DNA from: an uncultured Bacteroidales bacterium
GTDB lineage: Bacteria > Bacteroidota > Bacteroidia > Bacteroidales > UBA1715
DNA: 64,000 bases
Reading direction: 5' to 3'
Assembly: GCA_937892155.1 (NCBI GenBank)
Contig: CALAUG010000045.1
Location: 1-64,000, forward strand
Made by a program: the position numbers and the translations under genes. Every line of letters starts with the position of its first letter. Within the stretch, counting starts at the first letter, position 1. The notes beneath the pieces are model-generated. The model searched no databases and was not told the origin of the DNA. It was given only the letters and a program-made list of their open reading frames with translations. Positions 1 to 9,102 of this stretch are shown piece by piece.

Positions 1-640
<640 letters not shown>

Positions 641-643
641 TTA

Positions 644-922
644 TTACAATATTAGAAGAATATCTGATTGAGAAAGAAGAAGGTATTTTTCACCATCGAA
701 AGTCAATTCTGTTCCTGCATATTTGCCATACAAAACGCTATCGCCAACAGCAACTTCCATTTCTTCGTCTTTTTTAGCTTTACCAACAGCAATTACTTTA
801 CCTTGAAGAGGTTTTTCTTTTGCTGAATCAGGAAGAATGATTCCCGAAACAGTTTTTTCTTCTGCAGCTTCTGGTTTTACTAAAACCTTGCCTGCAAGTG
901 GTTTACCTTTAAAATCTGCCAT
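644..922 (-). CDS. groES: Co-chaperonin GroES
   Basis: 10-kDa lid of the GroEL folding chamber, 92 residues, the usual family length. The sequence shows the typical beta-barrel landmarks: GKVLVKPEAAEEKTVSGI with the mobile loop, KPLQGKVIAVG, VGDSVLYGKYAGTEL, and a C-terminal LLSQSDILLIL. First gene of a groES-groEL pair. A TAnnTTTG promoter box lies about 108 bases upstream, and the leader holds an inverted repeat (ATATTGGCA / TGCCAATAC) described separately. No CIRCE element is visible, as expected for Bacteroidetes. Confidence 0.97.
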   Translation of the reverse strand: MADFKGKPLAGKVLVKPEAAEEKTVSGIILPDSAKEKPLQGKVIAVGKAKKDEEMEVAVGDSVLYGKYAGTELTFDGEKYLLLSQSDILLIL

Positions 923-998
923 AGTTTTATGTTTTAACGTTAATTATTTGCAATTTGCTTCGTCCTTGTCATATTTTGTGCCATTAGTTTTTTTTGAA

Positions 999-1054
999 AT
1001 ATTGGCAGAACGAACAACAGTTCTATATGACAAAAATAAAAAAAGTGCCAATAC
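999..1054. promoter_or_regulatory. Inverted repeat around the groES -7 box
   Basis: ATATTGGCA at 999-1007 is mirrored by TGCCAATAC at 1046-1054 (8 of 9 bases pair). The arms bracket the groES -7 box, so the element could be an operator or a leader structure for the heat-shock operon. No known binding protein can be named from the sequence. Confidence 0.35.
1031..1038 (-). promoter_or_regulatory. -7 promoter box for groESL
   Basis: On the minus strand this reads TATTTTTG, matching the Bacteroidetes -7 consensus TAnnTTTG. It would give a leader of about 100 bases before groES. Confidence 0.5.
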
Positions 1055-1095
1055 TATGACATATTGACACTCCTCTTATATGAAAACAAAACAAC

Positions 1096-1404
1096 TTATT
1101 CTTGTAAATCTTCAGCTGTAGGAACGTCTGCTGGGACATTCATTTCAACTGTAGGAGCATTATCTTCGAACATTGAGTGAGATTCCTGAGCACGTTGAGT
1201 TGGCATCAATGCTGTCAACACGATACATAACACAACCAAGGCGCCAGCCAATGTCCATGTTGCTTTTTCAACAAAATCAGTTGTTCTGGCAACACCCATT
1301 TCATATCTTGAAGACATTAGTCCACCACCTTTAGAATTCTGTATTAACACTACGCAAATCAGTAAGATACTTACAATTATCAACAATACATTTACAACTA
1401 CCAT
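1096..1404 (-). CDS. secG: Preprotein translocase subunit SecG
   Basis: Small inner-membrane partner of SecYE that assists protein export. 102 residues with two membrane segments (about residues 3-20 and 52-70) joined by the family hallmark QNSKGGGL around residue 22. The acidic C-terminal tail after the second helix is longer than in E. coli, which is common in Bacteroidetes. It is the last gene of the sigma-54 activator-lptE-TPR-secG run, only 5 bases after the TPR gene, so it is probably co-transcribed with it. Confidence 0.93.
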   Translation of the reverse strand: MVVVNVLLIIVSILLICVVLIQNSKGGGLMSSRYEMGVARTTDFVEKATWTLAGALVVLCIVLTALMPTQRAQESHSMFEDNAPTVEMNVPADVPTAEDLQE

Positions 1405-1409
1405 AACTT

Positions 1410-3377
1410 TTATTTTTTACGTTTTTTAAGTTCCTTAACTTCCGAAATTTGGTTCGCAAAGTAAACACTTTTTTCTGGATATTTCAAACTCAATTTCTCA
1501 TATATTGAAATTGCCTTATCAAAAAAACCTTGATGAAGGAATATTTTTGCCATCGTTTCTGTGGCATAATTATGCTCCTCTACACTTGATTTTGCTAAAT
1601 CAACCGCATCTAACTCTTTCGTAGAATATTCGCCTAACATTGAATTGTTCAATTTTGGCATTTTAGGATCATCTTCAATAAATTTATCTATCAGTTCTAA
1701 TGTATGAGAGTCTTGACGTTCGATAGGATGAAACCAATCATGAAATTCAGGAATTTTTTCTTCTTTTACTGGTTTGTCATCAATCGCAATTTGAATTATT
1801 TCTTCTTGAGGGATTTCCACTTCTTCCAGTGGTTTGGAAACAATCTCTTCTACTTCTTCCGCTATTTGTGATTCTTCTTGTACTTCGGGTTCTACTGGAG
1901 CATCTATTTGGACTTCCTGCTCTATAGCTTCCTCTGTATCTTCAATTTGTATCAGTTGCTCTTCTTGTAAAACAGATTCTTCCAAAATTGCTGATTCTAT
2001 AGCTTCTGGTATTTCTGTCTCTTCTCGTACTGTAGATTCTTCGACGATTGTGGGTTGTTCCAATTCATCTTGATTTTCAGCAAATAAATTACTAAAATCT
2101 ATAGGTTCCGCATCTATCTGTTCCTCCACAGCAATTGGTGATTCCTCTGCTGTAGTTTGCTCCGCTTCATCAGTGGCCTGCTCAACTGTGGAGAATGAAA
2201 AATCAAGTAATTCTTCTTCGAAATTTGAAGACGGATTTTCAATCACATTTTCTTCTACATCCTGTTGAACCTCAACTTGAGGTTGCTCTTCAAAATTTTG
2301 TTGGATGTCAAAAGAACTTTCTGACGATTCTACCGCAGACTCTTCCGTTTCTTCCGCAATAGTTTCCTCTATTTTGCTAACGTCTTCAACAACTTGTTGC
2401 GCCGTTTCTTCAAGCAAATCATTTACTAGACTTGTTTTTCCCTGTTCCGAAGTTGTTACCTGCACCTCTACTTTTTCTTCTACAGCAATTTGTTGAACCC
2501 CCATTCCAGTTTGACGTGCCTTTCTTTCGTTCATTTCGCGAAGAATTCTGTCGGCCAAAGATTCTTGAGGTTTCTGCTCGGAAACGATATTTTCTACTGT
2601 AGATTCAATAAATTGAGCAACTTCTGGTTGATGAACATCAGAAACTAAATCAGTACTTTCTACAACATTCTCAATTATTTCGTCTGAAAAATGTTGTTCC
2701 ACAACTTCATTTACTGTTTCACTAATATGCTGAGCGTCTTCTACCAACTCCTCAACGTGAGCAATAGGCTCTTCCAACAATTCAACTTGTTCAATAACTT
2801 GCTCGACTTCCTGCTGTGCAACTTCAACAACAGTTGTTTCTACTGTTTGCTCATCTGTATCAACTGACTCAACTTCTATGGAACCTAGTATAGGTTGTTC
2901 TTCTTGACTGTTTGCTTCAGTAGCAGGTCCTGCCTGAATTTCTTGGGAAACTTCTAATTCAGAAAGTTGTTGAACATTTTCTAAATTAACTGAAAGTTCC
3001 TCTAATTCCTGTGGTACCTCAACAGAAACATTTGTGTTTTCTTTTGTAACTGAAACTGTTTCTTGAGGTTCGGGAACTACCGTAACTATTTTATCCTGAG
3101 AAAGATCTTCTACAATTTGCTCTGTTGTACCAACAGGAAGTGTATGTAGTAAATCAAACAATTTCGTTCTATCTATTGCATAAGCAGCAACGACATTAAG
3201 TGATGCCTCCAGCTTCTTGTCTTCTCCTATATTTTGCAAACTTTTAACATACAACAATCTTGCAGTTTGAAAATAAGGATAATCATCCAAAACATCCAAT
3301 AGTTTTCTACTATCAGCAATTGTCAATAATTCTGGATTTTGAAGATATTGTTCTATATGTTTTTGCTTAATTCCCAT
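1410..3377 (-). CDS. Long acidic TPR-containing protein, function unknown
   Basis: 655 residues without a signal peptide or membrane segment. The N-terminus (about 1-80) contains the helical stretch LLDVLDDYPYFQTARLLYVKSL and the C-terminus (about 590-655) contains a TPR-like unit (ETMAKIFLHQGFFDKAISIYEKL). Between them lie about 450 residues that are extremely rich in Glu, Val, Gln and Ile and look repetitive and disordered. Genes of this kind sit between lptE and secG in many Bacteroidetes, which hints at an envelope-biogenesis role, but no activity can be assigned. Stop and start are 3 bases from lptE, indicating co-transcription. Confidence 0.8.
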   Translation of the reverse strand: MGIKQKHIEQYLQNPELLTIADSRKLLDVLDDYPYFQTARLLYVKSLQNIGEDKKLEASLNVVAAYAIDRTKLFDLLHTLPVGTTEQIVEDLSQDKIVTVVPEPQETVSVTKENTNVSVEVPQELEELSVNLENVQQLSELEVSQEIQAGPATEANSQEEQPILGSIEVESVDTDEQTVETTVVEVAQQEVEQVIEQVELLEEPIAHVEELVEDAQHISETVNEVVEQHFSDEIIENVVESTDLVSDVHQPEVAQFIESTVENIVSEQKPQESLADRILREMNERKARQTGMGVQQIAVEEKVEVQVTTSEQGKTSLVNDLLEETAQQVVEDVSKIEETIAEETEESAVESSESSFDIQQNFEEQPQVEVQQDVEENVIENPSSNFEEELLDFSFSTVEQATDEAEQTTAEESPIAVEEQIDAEPIDFSNLFAENQDELEQPTIVEESTVREETEIPEAIESAILEESVLQEEQLIQIEDTEEAIEQEVQIDAPVEPEVQEESQIAEEVEEIVSKPLEEVEIPQEEIIQIAIDDKPVKEEKIPEFHDWFHPIERQDSHTLELIDKFIEDDPKMPKLNNSMLGEYSTKELDAVDLAKSSVEEHNYATETMAKIFLHQGFFDKAISIYEKLSLKYPEKSVYFANQISEVKELKKRKK

Positions 3378-3380
3378 TAT

Positions 3381-3881
3381 CTACCAATTTGCAACGCTTT
3401 CCATAAAAATTGATTCGATTATTTCCTCTGATATTTCAGCAATCAACGCATCTTCAACATTTGACAAACTTTCCGTCGCATCGAAATCACGATATGCCGA
3501 AAAGCTCTTATCATAGTTTTGTTTTTCGTCGGTTTTATTTACAAATTTTATTTGAACCGTTATAGTCAATCTTGTTTGTGCTGCCAACTGACTTGCTGTA
3601 ACGCCCTGATATGAAGTAGAATAACCAGTTATATTTCCTGAGAACTGCAAATCGCCATTGGAAGTTACTAATGACAATCCTGCCGTTGAACGAAACTTAT
3701 CCTTCAAACCTTCCGTAAAAACATCGCTTAATGTTGCCTGTTTGTTTGGTGCATGATTCGGGATGTACGATACAGAAAACGTTTTTACTTCAGGTGAAAT
3801 TGATGCACCAGACAATGAATAATTTACAGAACAACCTGTAAACACAGCAGCTATCAATATGTACAACAGTTTTTTTATCAT
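3381..3881 (-). CDS. lptE: LPS-assembly lipoprotein LptE family
   Basis: Predicted outer-membrane lipoprotein that plugs LptD and helps place lipopolysaccharide in the outer leaflet. 166 residues with a lipoprotein signal (ILIAAVFTGCSVNYSL; lipidated Cys about residue 17). The family pattern SISPEVKTFSVSYIPNHA, a central TLSDVFTEGLKDKF helix and a Gly/Thr-rich strand (GNITGYSTSYQGVTAS) fit Bacteroidetes LptE. Its start overlaps the stop of the upstream sigma-54 activator by 4 bases, implying translational coupling. Confidence 0.88.
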   Translation of the reverse strand: MIKKLLYILIAAVFTGCSVNYSLSGASISPEVKTFSVSYIPNHAPNKQATLSDVFTEGLKDKFRSTAGLSLVTSNGDLQFSGNITGYSTSYQGVTASQLAAQTRLTITVQIKFVNKTDEKQNYDKSFSAYRDFDATESLSNVEDALIAEISEEIIESIFMESVANW

Positions 3882-5134
3882 TGCAGGTTGTATTCTTTTA
3901 TTTTTCTGTATAAGGTCCGTTCGGAAATACCTAGTTCCTTCGCGGCCAATTTACGCTTGCCGTTATATTTCTGTAAAGCACGTTTTATAAATATCAATTC
4001 GCTATCGGTAAGCGACAATGATTCTTCTTCAATCTCTTGCGTGTCAACAATATGTGATTCGTCCTTGACTATTGTCGGACGAGAAGGAGTTGGCGTTACA
4101 ATGTTGATTTGGGGGTTTGATTCCATTTGAATTACATCATCGCCATAATATTTATCAGTTGTTGGTTGGTCATTAATCACAGCTGCATATTGACCTCCAT
4201 TTTGCATAATATCGTTGACTAATTTTTTCAAGTCGTTCATATCGTTTTTCATATCAAACAACAACTTGAATAAAATTTCCCGTTCCGAAGCGTAGGAACC
4301 TTCCGACGAAGCAGCCACTTTATTAACCATCGGTAAATGAGACTCTCCAAAATCTGGTAAATATTTCCCAATGGATTCTGCATTGACAACAGGACCTTTT
4401 TCAAGAATGGCAACCTGTTCGGCTATGTTTTTCAATTGTCTGATATTTCCAGGCCAACGATACGTTGTGAGAATATTTTTTGCTTGCTCATCTAATTCTA
4501 TGCGTGACTTCCGGTATTGTTCCGTTGTATCGTTCATAAATTTTCTGAATAACACATAAATATCCTCCGGACGTTCGCGCAAAGGAGGAATATTTATTGG
4601 AACAGTATTTAAACGATAGTATAAATCTTCTCTAAACTTTCCTTCTTTTATTGCCTTCTGTAAATTAACGTTTGTGGCCGCAACAATACGAACATCTGTT
4701 TTTTGAACTTTTGATGCGCCGACGGGAATAAATTCCCCTGATTCCAGAACTCTCAGCAAGCGCGACTGCGTTGCCAATGGAAGTTCTCCAACCTCATCAA
4801 GAAAAATCGTTCCACCATTTACAGTTTCAAAATAACCTTTTCTATCACCGACAGCACCCGTAAAGGAACCTTTTACGTGCCCGAACAATTCAGAATCTAT
4901 AGTGCCTTCGGGTATCGCACCGCAGTTGATTGCAATATAAGGTTTATCTTTTCTAACACTATTTTTATGGATAATTTGCGAGAAAGCCTCCTTTCCTACA
5001 CCACTTTCTCCAAATATCAATACGGACAAATTCGTTGGAGCAATTTGCAACGCAATTTCTACGGCATTATTCAAGCGGGGAGAATTTCCTATTATCCCTA
5101 AATTTAACTTGACTTGTTGAACCGTGCTACCCAT
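3878..5134 (-). CDS. Sigma-54-dependent transcriptional activator (AAA+, Fis-type HTH)
   Basis: Enhancer-binding protein that remodels sigma-54 RNA polymerase by ATP hydrolysis. 418 residues: AAA+ domain from about residue 10 to 240 with Walker A GESGVGKE, the sigma-54 contact loop GSFTGA (Ser variant of GAFTGA), Walker B GGTIFLDEVGEL and the R-finger region YYRLNTVPI; then a linker and a C-terminal Fis-like helix-turn-helix (RKLAAKELGISERTLYRKIKEY). There is no N-terminal receiver or sensor domain, so its signal input is not obvious. It heads the lptE-TPR-secG run. Confidence 0.93.
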   Translation of the reverse strand: MGSTVQQVKLNLGIIGNSPRLNNAVEIALQIAPTNLSVLIFGESGVGKEAFSQIIHKNSVRKDKPYIAINCGAIPEGTIDSELFGHVKGSFTGAVGDRKGYFETVNGGTIFLDEVGELPLATQSRLLRVLESGEFIPVGASKVQKTDVRIVAATNVNLQKAIKEGKFREDLYYRLNTVPINIPPLRERPEDIYVLFRKFMNDTTEQYRKSRIELDEQAKNILTTYRWPGNIRQLKNIAEQVAILEKGPVVNAESIGKYLPDFGESHLPMVNKVAASSEGSYASEREILFKLLFDMKNDMNDLKKLVNDIMQNGGQYAAVINDQPTTDKYYGDDVIQMESNPQINIVTPTPSRPTIVKDESHIVDTQEIEEESLSLTDSELIFIKRALQKYNGKRKLAAKELGISERTLYRKIKEYNLQ

Positions 5135-5147
5135 TAAAAATTTTTTT

Positions 5148-5155
5148 CAAAATTA
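5148..5155 (-). promoter_or_regulatory. -7 promoter box for the activator-lptE-TPR-secG operon
   Basis: Minus-strand TAATTTTG, a match to TAnnTTTG, ending 13 bases before the start codon of the sigma-54 activator. Confidence 0.5.
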
Positions 5156-5184
5156 TAAAATTTCTCAAACAGAATTATGAAGAT

Positions 5185-6228
5185 TTACTCATACGTTATA
5201 GATGCCGTAGAAGTATTTACATCTAATTTTACTGTCCGTCCCAAATACGTCGAAAGATTTTTAGAGTCATGTCCCATTTTTATTCCATACAAAATTGGAA
5301 TATGTAAATCGTCAAAATAATTGTGAATTATCTCATTCAGCGGACGGTCGCTACCTTGTGACATGCCCGTAAAATCACCAACTACGACGCCTTTTATATT
5401 GTTTAATTTTCCACTTAATTTCAAGTTAGCCAACATTCTATCAATTGCATAATTTGCTTCCCCTGTATCTTCAATGAACAAAATCGCATTTTTTACATTT
5501 AAATCGTATAATGTTCCACCTAAACTGTACGTAATAGATAAATTTCCTCCTACCAAACGCCCTTCAGCCGTACCCTTAACACAATTCTCGTTTGTTGCTA
5601 TAGAATTATTAGTCAACTCGCCGAACAACGCTTTCCGTAAACTTTCTATACTTTCGGTATCCGACATTCCTTTAATCATTGGTCCATGAATGGTTTCTAC
5701 ACCTATGTTATTGAGCGCAATGTGAAGAGCTGTAACATCGCTGTAACCAACAATCCATTTAGGATTTGATTTAAGAGGAGAGAAATCAATAAACGAGATT
5801 ACCTGCACTGCACCATAACCACCTCTTGCGGCAATTAATGCCTTTATATTCGGATTATCAATTAATTTTTGAAAACCCTCTATCCTTTCGCTTGCAGTTC
5901 CGGCATAACGTCCATCTTTATTATACAGATTGTCGGCTTCCACAACTATTAATCCCCAACTTTTTAAAACATTAATGCCAGCTTCCATTTCAGATTTCGT
6001 GACCGCATTTGACAATGCAAAAATGCCCACAGTGTCTCCTTTCTGTAAATACGCAGGCTGAATATCATCGGTAATTTCCTGTTGCTCCAGCAATATTGTC
6101 TGATAATAATAACTTGTATAAATACTATCCACGTTTGTAACATACGTGTTATAGTAGTATTTTTTTGTACAACTTGTAAAAACAGTTACAAGCAGCAATA
6201 TTGGTAATATTTTTTTCAGGATGTTCAT
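5185..6228 (-). CDS. ldcA: LD-carboxypeptidase, lipoprotein (peptidase S66)
   Basis: Serine peptidase family that trims the terminal D-alanine from murein tetrapeptides during wall recycling. 347 residues; a lipoprotein signal (LLVTVFTSCTKK, Cys about residue 20) suggests anchoring in an envelope membrane rather than the cytosol where E. coli LdcA acts. The S66 triad candidates are visible: Ser in GYSDVT (about 162), Glu in LFIEDTGE (about 251) and His in IKMGHDS (about 318). HGPM and the VVGDFTG stretch also fit. Its start codon directly follows the stop of sufS. Confidence 0.88.
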   Translation of the reverse strand: MNILKKILPILLLVTVFTSCTKKYYYNTYVTNVDSIYTSYYYQTILLEQQEITDDIQPAYLQKGDTVGIFALSNAVTKSEMEAGINVLKSWGLIVVEADNLYNKDGRYAGTASERIEGFQKLIDNPNIKALIAARGGYGAVQVISFIDFSPLKSNPKWIVGYSDVTALHIALNNIGVETIHGPMIKGMSDTESIESLRKALFGELTNNSIATNENCVKGTAEGRLVGGNLSITYSLGGTLYDLNVKNAILFIEDTGEANYAIDRMLANLKLSGKLNNIKGVVVGDFTGMSQGSDRPLNEIIHNYFDDLHIPILYGIKMGHDSKNLSTYLGRTVKLDVNTSTASITYE

Positions 6229-7446
6229 TTATTCAAACATTAAAGCGACGCGAGACAATGTCTCAGCAAAATAATCTATTTCCTCCTTGGTGTTGTACAT
6301 TGCAAACGACATACGTGCCGTTCCTGGAACGCCATAATAGTTCATTATCGGCTCGGTACAATGTGTTCCCGTACGAATCGCAATTCCTTGCTTGTCTAGT
6401 ATCATTCCTATGTCGGCACTATGTGCACCTGTGACTTCAAAAGAGATTGCTCCCGCTTTTTCCGGCGCATTACCAATGATGGTTACCTGCGGTATCGCCA
6501 ACAATTTCTCGGTGGCATACTTCATAAGTTCCGATTCATATTTCTGAATGTTCTTAATTCCCACATTCAAAACATATTCTAACGCAACACCCAACGCATG
6601 CGCGCCAACATAATTTGTTGTTCCCGCTTCAAACTTAAATGGTAAATCGTTGTAGATTGTTTTTTCAAGTGTGACGGTTTTTATCATATCGCCACCACCC
6701 TGATAAGGAGGTAATTTTTCCAACCACTGTTCTTTGCCCCACAACACACCTATACCTGTTGGTCCATAAATTTTGTGTCCTGAAAAAGCAAAAAAATCGC
6801 AATCAAGTTCTTGTACATCTATAGGACAATGCTGTATTGACTGAGCACCATCTATCATAATTGGCACATTATGTTCGTGTGCAATTTCTATCAATGCCTT
6901 TACTGGATTTACCGTCCCCAACGTGTTTGAGACATGCACCACAGAAACAAACTTCGTTTTTTCCGTGAATAATTTTCTATATGCGTCAACATCCAGAACG
7001 CCATCGTGATTGAAAGGGATAAATTTCAATTTAGCATTCCTGCGCTCGCAAGCCATTTGCCAAGGCACTAAATTGGAATGATGCTCCATCGCCGAAACAA
7101 TAATTTCATCGCCTTCGCGAAGAAAGGCTTCACTAAATGTCTGTGCAACAAGATTTATTGATTCCGTCACTCCCTTAGTAAAAATAACCTCGTAATCGTG
7201 CGGTGCATTGATGAAAGTCTGCACCATTTGACGAGCTTGCTCATACAGTATTGTTGACTTTTGGCTCAACGTATGGATGCCTCTATGAATATTACTGTTT
7301 GTGGTAGTATATGATTCTATTATGGAATCTATGACCACCTGAGGCTTTTGCGTCGTTGCAGCATTATCAAAATAAACCAAATCGTGATTATTCACTTTTT
7401 GGTTGAGTATTGGGAAATCTCTCCGTATAGACTGAACGTCGAACAT
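6229..7446 (-). CDS. sufS: Cysteine desulfurase, SufS type
   Basis: PLP enzyme that takes sulfur from L-cysteine for iron-sulfur cluster assembly. 405 residues from the chosen start MFDVQSIRRDFPIL, matching SufS length. The PLP lysine is in FSGHKIYG (about residue 223) and the persulfide cysteine in RTGTHCTEP (about 361); FDNAATTQKP and SAMEHHSNLVPW are typical. An in-frame ATG nine codons upstream would overlap the cellulase gene, whereas the chosen ATG lies 1 base after that gene's stop. No sufBCD genes are next to it; it sits between a cellulase and a carboxypeptidase, an unusual context. Confidence 0.95.
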   Translation of the reverse strand: MFDVQSIRRDFPILNQKVNNHDLVYFDNAATTQKPQVVIDSIIESYTTTNSNIHRGIHTLSQKSTILYEQARQMVQTFINAPHDYEVIFTKGVTESINLVAQTFSEAFLREGDEIIVSAMEHHSNLVPWQMACERRNAKLKFIPFNHDGVLDVDAYRKLFTEKTKFVSVVHVSNTLGTVNPVKALIEIAHEHNVPIMIDGAQSIQHCPIDVQELDCDFFAFSGHKIYGPTGIGVLWGKEQWLEKLPPYQGGGDMIKTVTLEKTIYNDLPFKFEAGTTNYVGAHALGVALEYVLNVGIKNIQKYESELMKYATEKLLAIPQVTIIGNAPEKAGAISFEVTGAHSADIGMILDKQGIAIRTGTHCTEPIMNYYGVPGTARMSFAMYNTKEEIDYFAETLSRVALMFE

Positions 7447-7447
7447 A

Positions 7448-8989
7448 CTATTCTTTCCAATATTTATCGGCATCTTTTGCCGCTTGTTTGATAATTTCTA
7501 CAGCTTCAGGATCGCATGGCTTCCCGTTCAAACGATTGAACAACCCCATCGAAGGTGTTCCTATATAACCATTGTCCCAATAAACAGGAACCAAGCCATA
7601 TTCCAAAGCATTCTTCGTTACTTCATACAGCCAATCCATTCTTGATTGATGATGCAACCGTTGTACCAACGTGTCGTTGAATTCCTTGCGGTTGCAACCG
7701 TACTCTCCCAAAATAACAGGAATTCCTCTATCAACAAAATTAACTTTCATCATGTTGAAATGGTCCTTCAAATAGTTGAGATCTCCGTATGTTGAATTTG
7801 GGCTACGTTCAGGATCTTTCGGATTCATGTTTCTTTCACCCCAATAGAAACATTCCTTTCCCCAATCGGCATCCTCTGTCATTCCGGCAAATGTCCAAGG
7901 AGAATAATAGTGGACTTCCATCATCATTCGGTCTGGAATTACATCAACAGGCAAAGTCAATTGATTTGAAACTTCCAATTCCTGTAATTTTACATTTTGT
8001 TGGTCGGTAAGCACCTCCTTGATCTTTACTATACGAGTTTGCTCGCGGGCACGCTTTGCATCGAAAATTTCATCGCGTTCCTCCACATCAAATTCAGGAT
8101 TGTATCTCTTTTCAATTGCCCACAATTGTTCCAACTGGGCAGGAGTAAGCTTCAAAGAATCCTTCCACATTGCCAATCGCTCCGCTGTTTTCATAGGAAC
8201 GGCGTCGTCCTTCTGAACACGCATCAATCTCATTGTTTCGTCAATATCGGTTGAAGGACCTTGAATGATTAGCGTTCTGTAATAATTTCGGCCACCCGTT
8301 GCACGTACAGCGTCAACAAATGTCTGCTCGTACGATGCCAAAACCTTCATCTGTGTTTCGTTATGCACATTCGGTTCGTTGCAAGCAGCGAACAACAAAC
8401 GTTCATCGTAGTCGCGGAAATATGTTGCAATTTGTTCCCAATATGCTTTCTGTTTTTTATTATTGATTTCCTGCTTGTCGGGATTACAGTTCGTTTCCAA
8501 CCAACCACCGTCATAGTGAATGTTTAACAAAACATACATATCGGGATGTTTCATGCACGAATCGATAGTTTGTTTCACACGTGCAAGCCAAAAATCCTGA
8601 ATTTTGGCATTTGCCGTATCAACAACATACAAATCCCACGCACACGGAATACGGTACACATTGAAACCTTGTTTGTAAACACCGTCGGAAACCAAATGTG
8701 TTACTTCCGGATTCCCCCAAGCCGACTCAAATGACATATCGGGACGTTCTACTGCGGAAGTCGGACGATATTTTCCTGGATTGTTCTCGTCGGGAACCCA
8801 CAAAATTGCCTCGAAAGAGTTTCCTAAATTCCAACCCAAACCCATTTTCTTAACCAATTCAACTGCATTGTGTTCCATGCCTGTTTTGTCGGGCGGAAGC
8901 GGATTCGTATTGTAACTTGGATAATTTTGTGCATATACACCTATCACACACAATAGACTCAAAACACTTGAAACGATTTTCTTATACAT
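7448..8989 (-). CDS. Secreted GH5 endoglucanase with an inserted helical LTxxQ-like module
   Basis: Glycoside hydrolase family 5 enzyme, probably cleaving beta-1,4-glucan outside the cytosol. 513 residues; signal peptide MYKKIVSSVLSLLCVIGVYAQ. GH5 landmarks in order: MGLGWNLGNSFEA, FNVYRIPCAW, LLNIHYDGGW, the acid/base Glu in CNEP (about 205), MMEVHYYSPW, the nucleophile Glu in LGEYGC (about 429) and VYWDNG. Between about residues 255 and 345 is an extra, charged, helix-forming stretch with LKLTPAQLEQL and KEVLTDQQNVKL, resembling Spy/CpxP-type LTxxQ motifs; GH5 enzymes normally run straight through here. The longer start at 9010 lies in the -7 box and was rejected. Confidence 0.92.
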   Translation of the reverse strand: MYKKIVSSVLSLLCVIGVYAQNYPSYNTNPLPPDKTGMEHNAVELVKKMGLGWNLGNSFEAILWVPDENNPGKYRPTSAVERPDMSFESAWGNPEVTHLVSDGVYKQGFNVYRIPCAWDLYVVDTANAKIQDFWLARVKQTIDSCMKHPDMYVLLNIHYDGGWLETNCNPDKQEINNKKQKAYWEQIATYFRDYDERLLFAACNEPNVHNETQMKVLASYEQTFVDAVRATGGRNYYRTLIIQGPSTDIDETMRLMRVQKDDAVPMKTAERLAMWKDSLKLTPAQLEQLWAIEKRYNPEFDVEERDEIFDAKRAREQTRIVKIKEVLTDQQNVKLQELEVSNQLTLPVDVIPDRMMMEVHYYSPWTFAGMTEDADWGKECFYWGERNMNPKDPERSPNSTYGDLNYLKDHFNMMKVNFVDRGIPVILGEYGCNRKEFNDTLVQRLHHQSRMDWLYEVTKNALEYGLVPVYWDNGYIGTPSMGLFNRLNGKPCDPEAVEIIKQAAKDADKYWKE

Positions 8990-9007
8990 AATCCTAAAGT
9001 TTTGTAT

Positions 9008-9015
9008 CAAAGATA
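9008..9015 (-). promoter_or_regulatory. -7 promoter box for the cellulase-sufS-ldcA run
   Basis: Minus-strand TATCTTTG, 18 bases before the chosen start of the GH5 gene. Its position excludes the longer start at 9010. Confidence 0.55.
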
Positions 9016-9102
9016 CACGTTTTCCATAAACGACGAAAAGAAAAATGCAGTTATGGTTATTTCATTTTCAAAATGTCTTTACTTTGTAAAAAACTTATTT
9101 CA

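Noticed and set aside
923..1095. CIRCE or sigma-54 promoter before groES
   Set aside because: No TTAGCACTC-N9-GAGTGCTAA; a TGGCAC word on the minus strand lacks the correctly spaced GC element.
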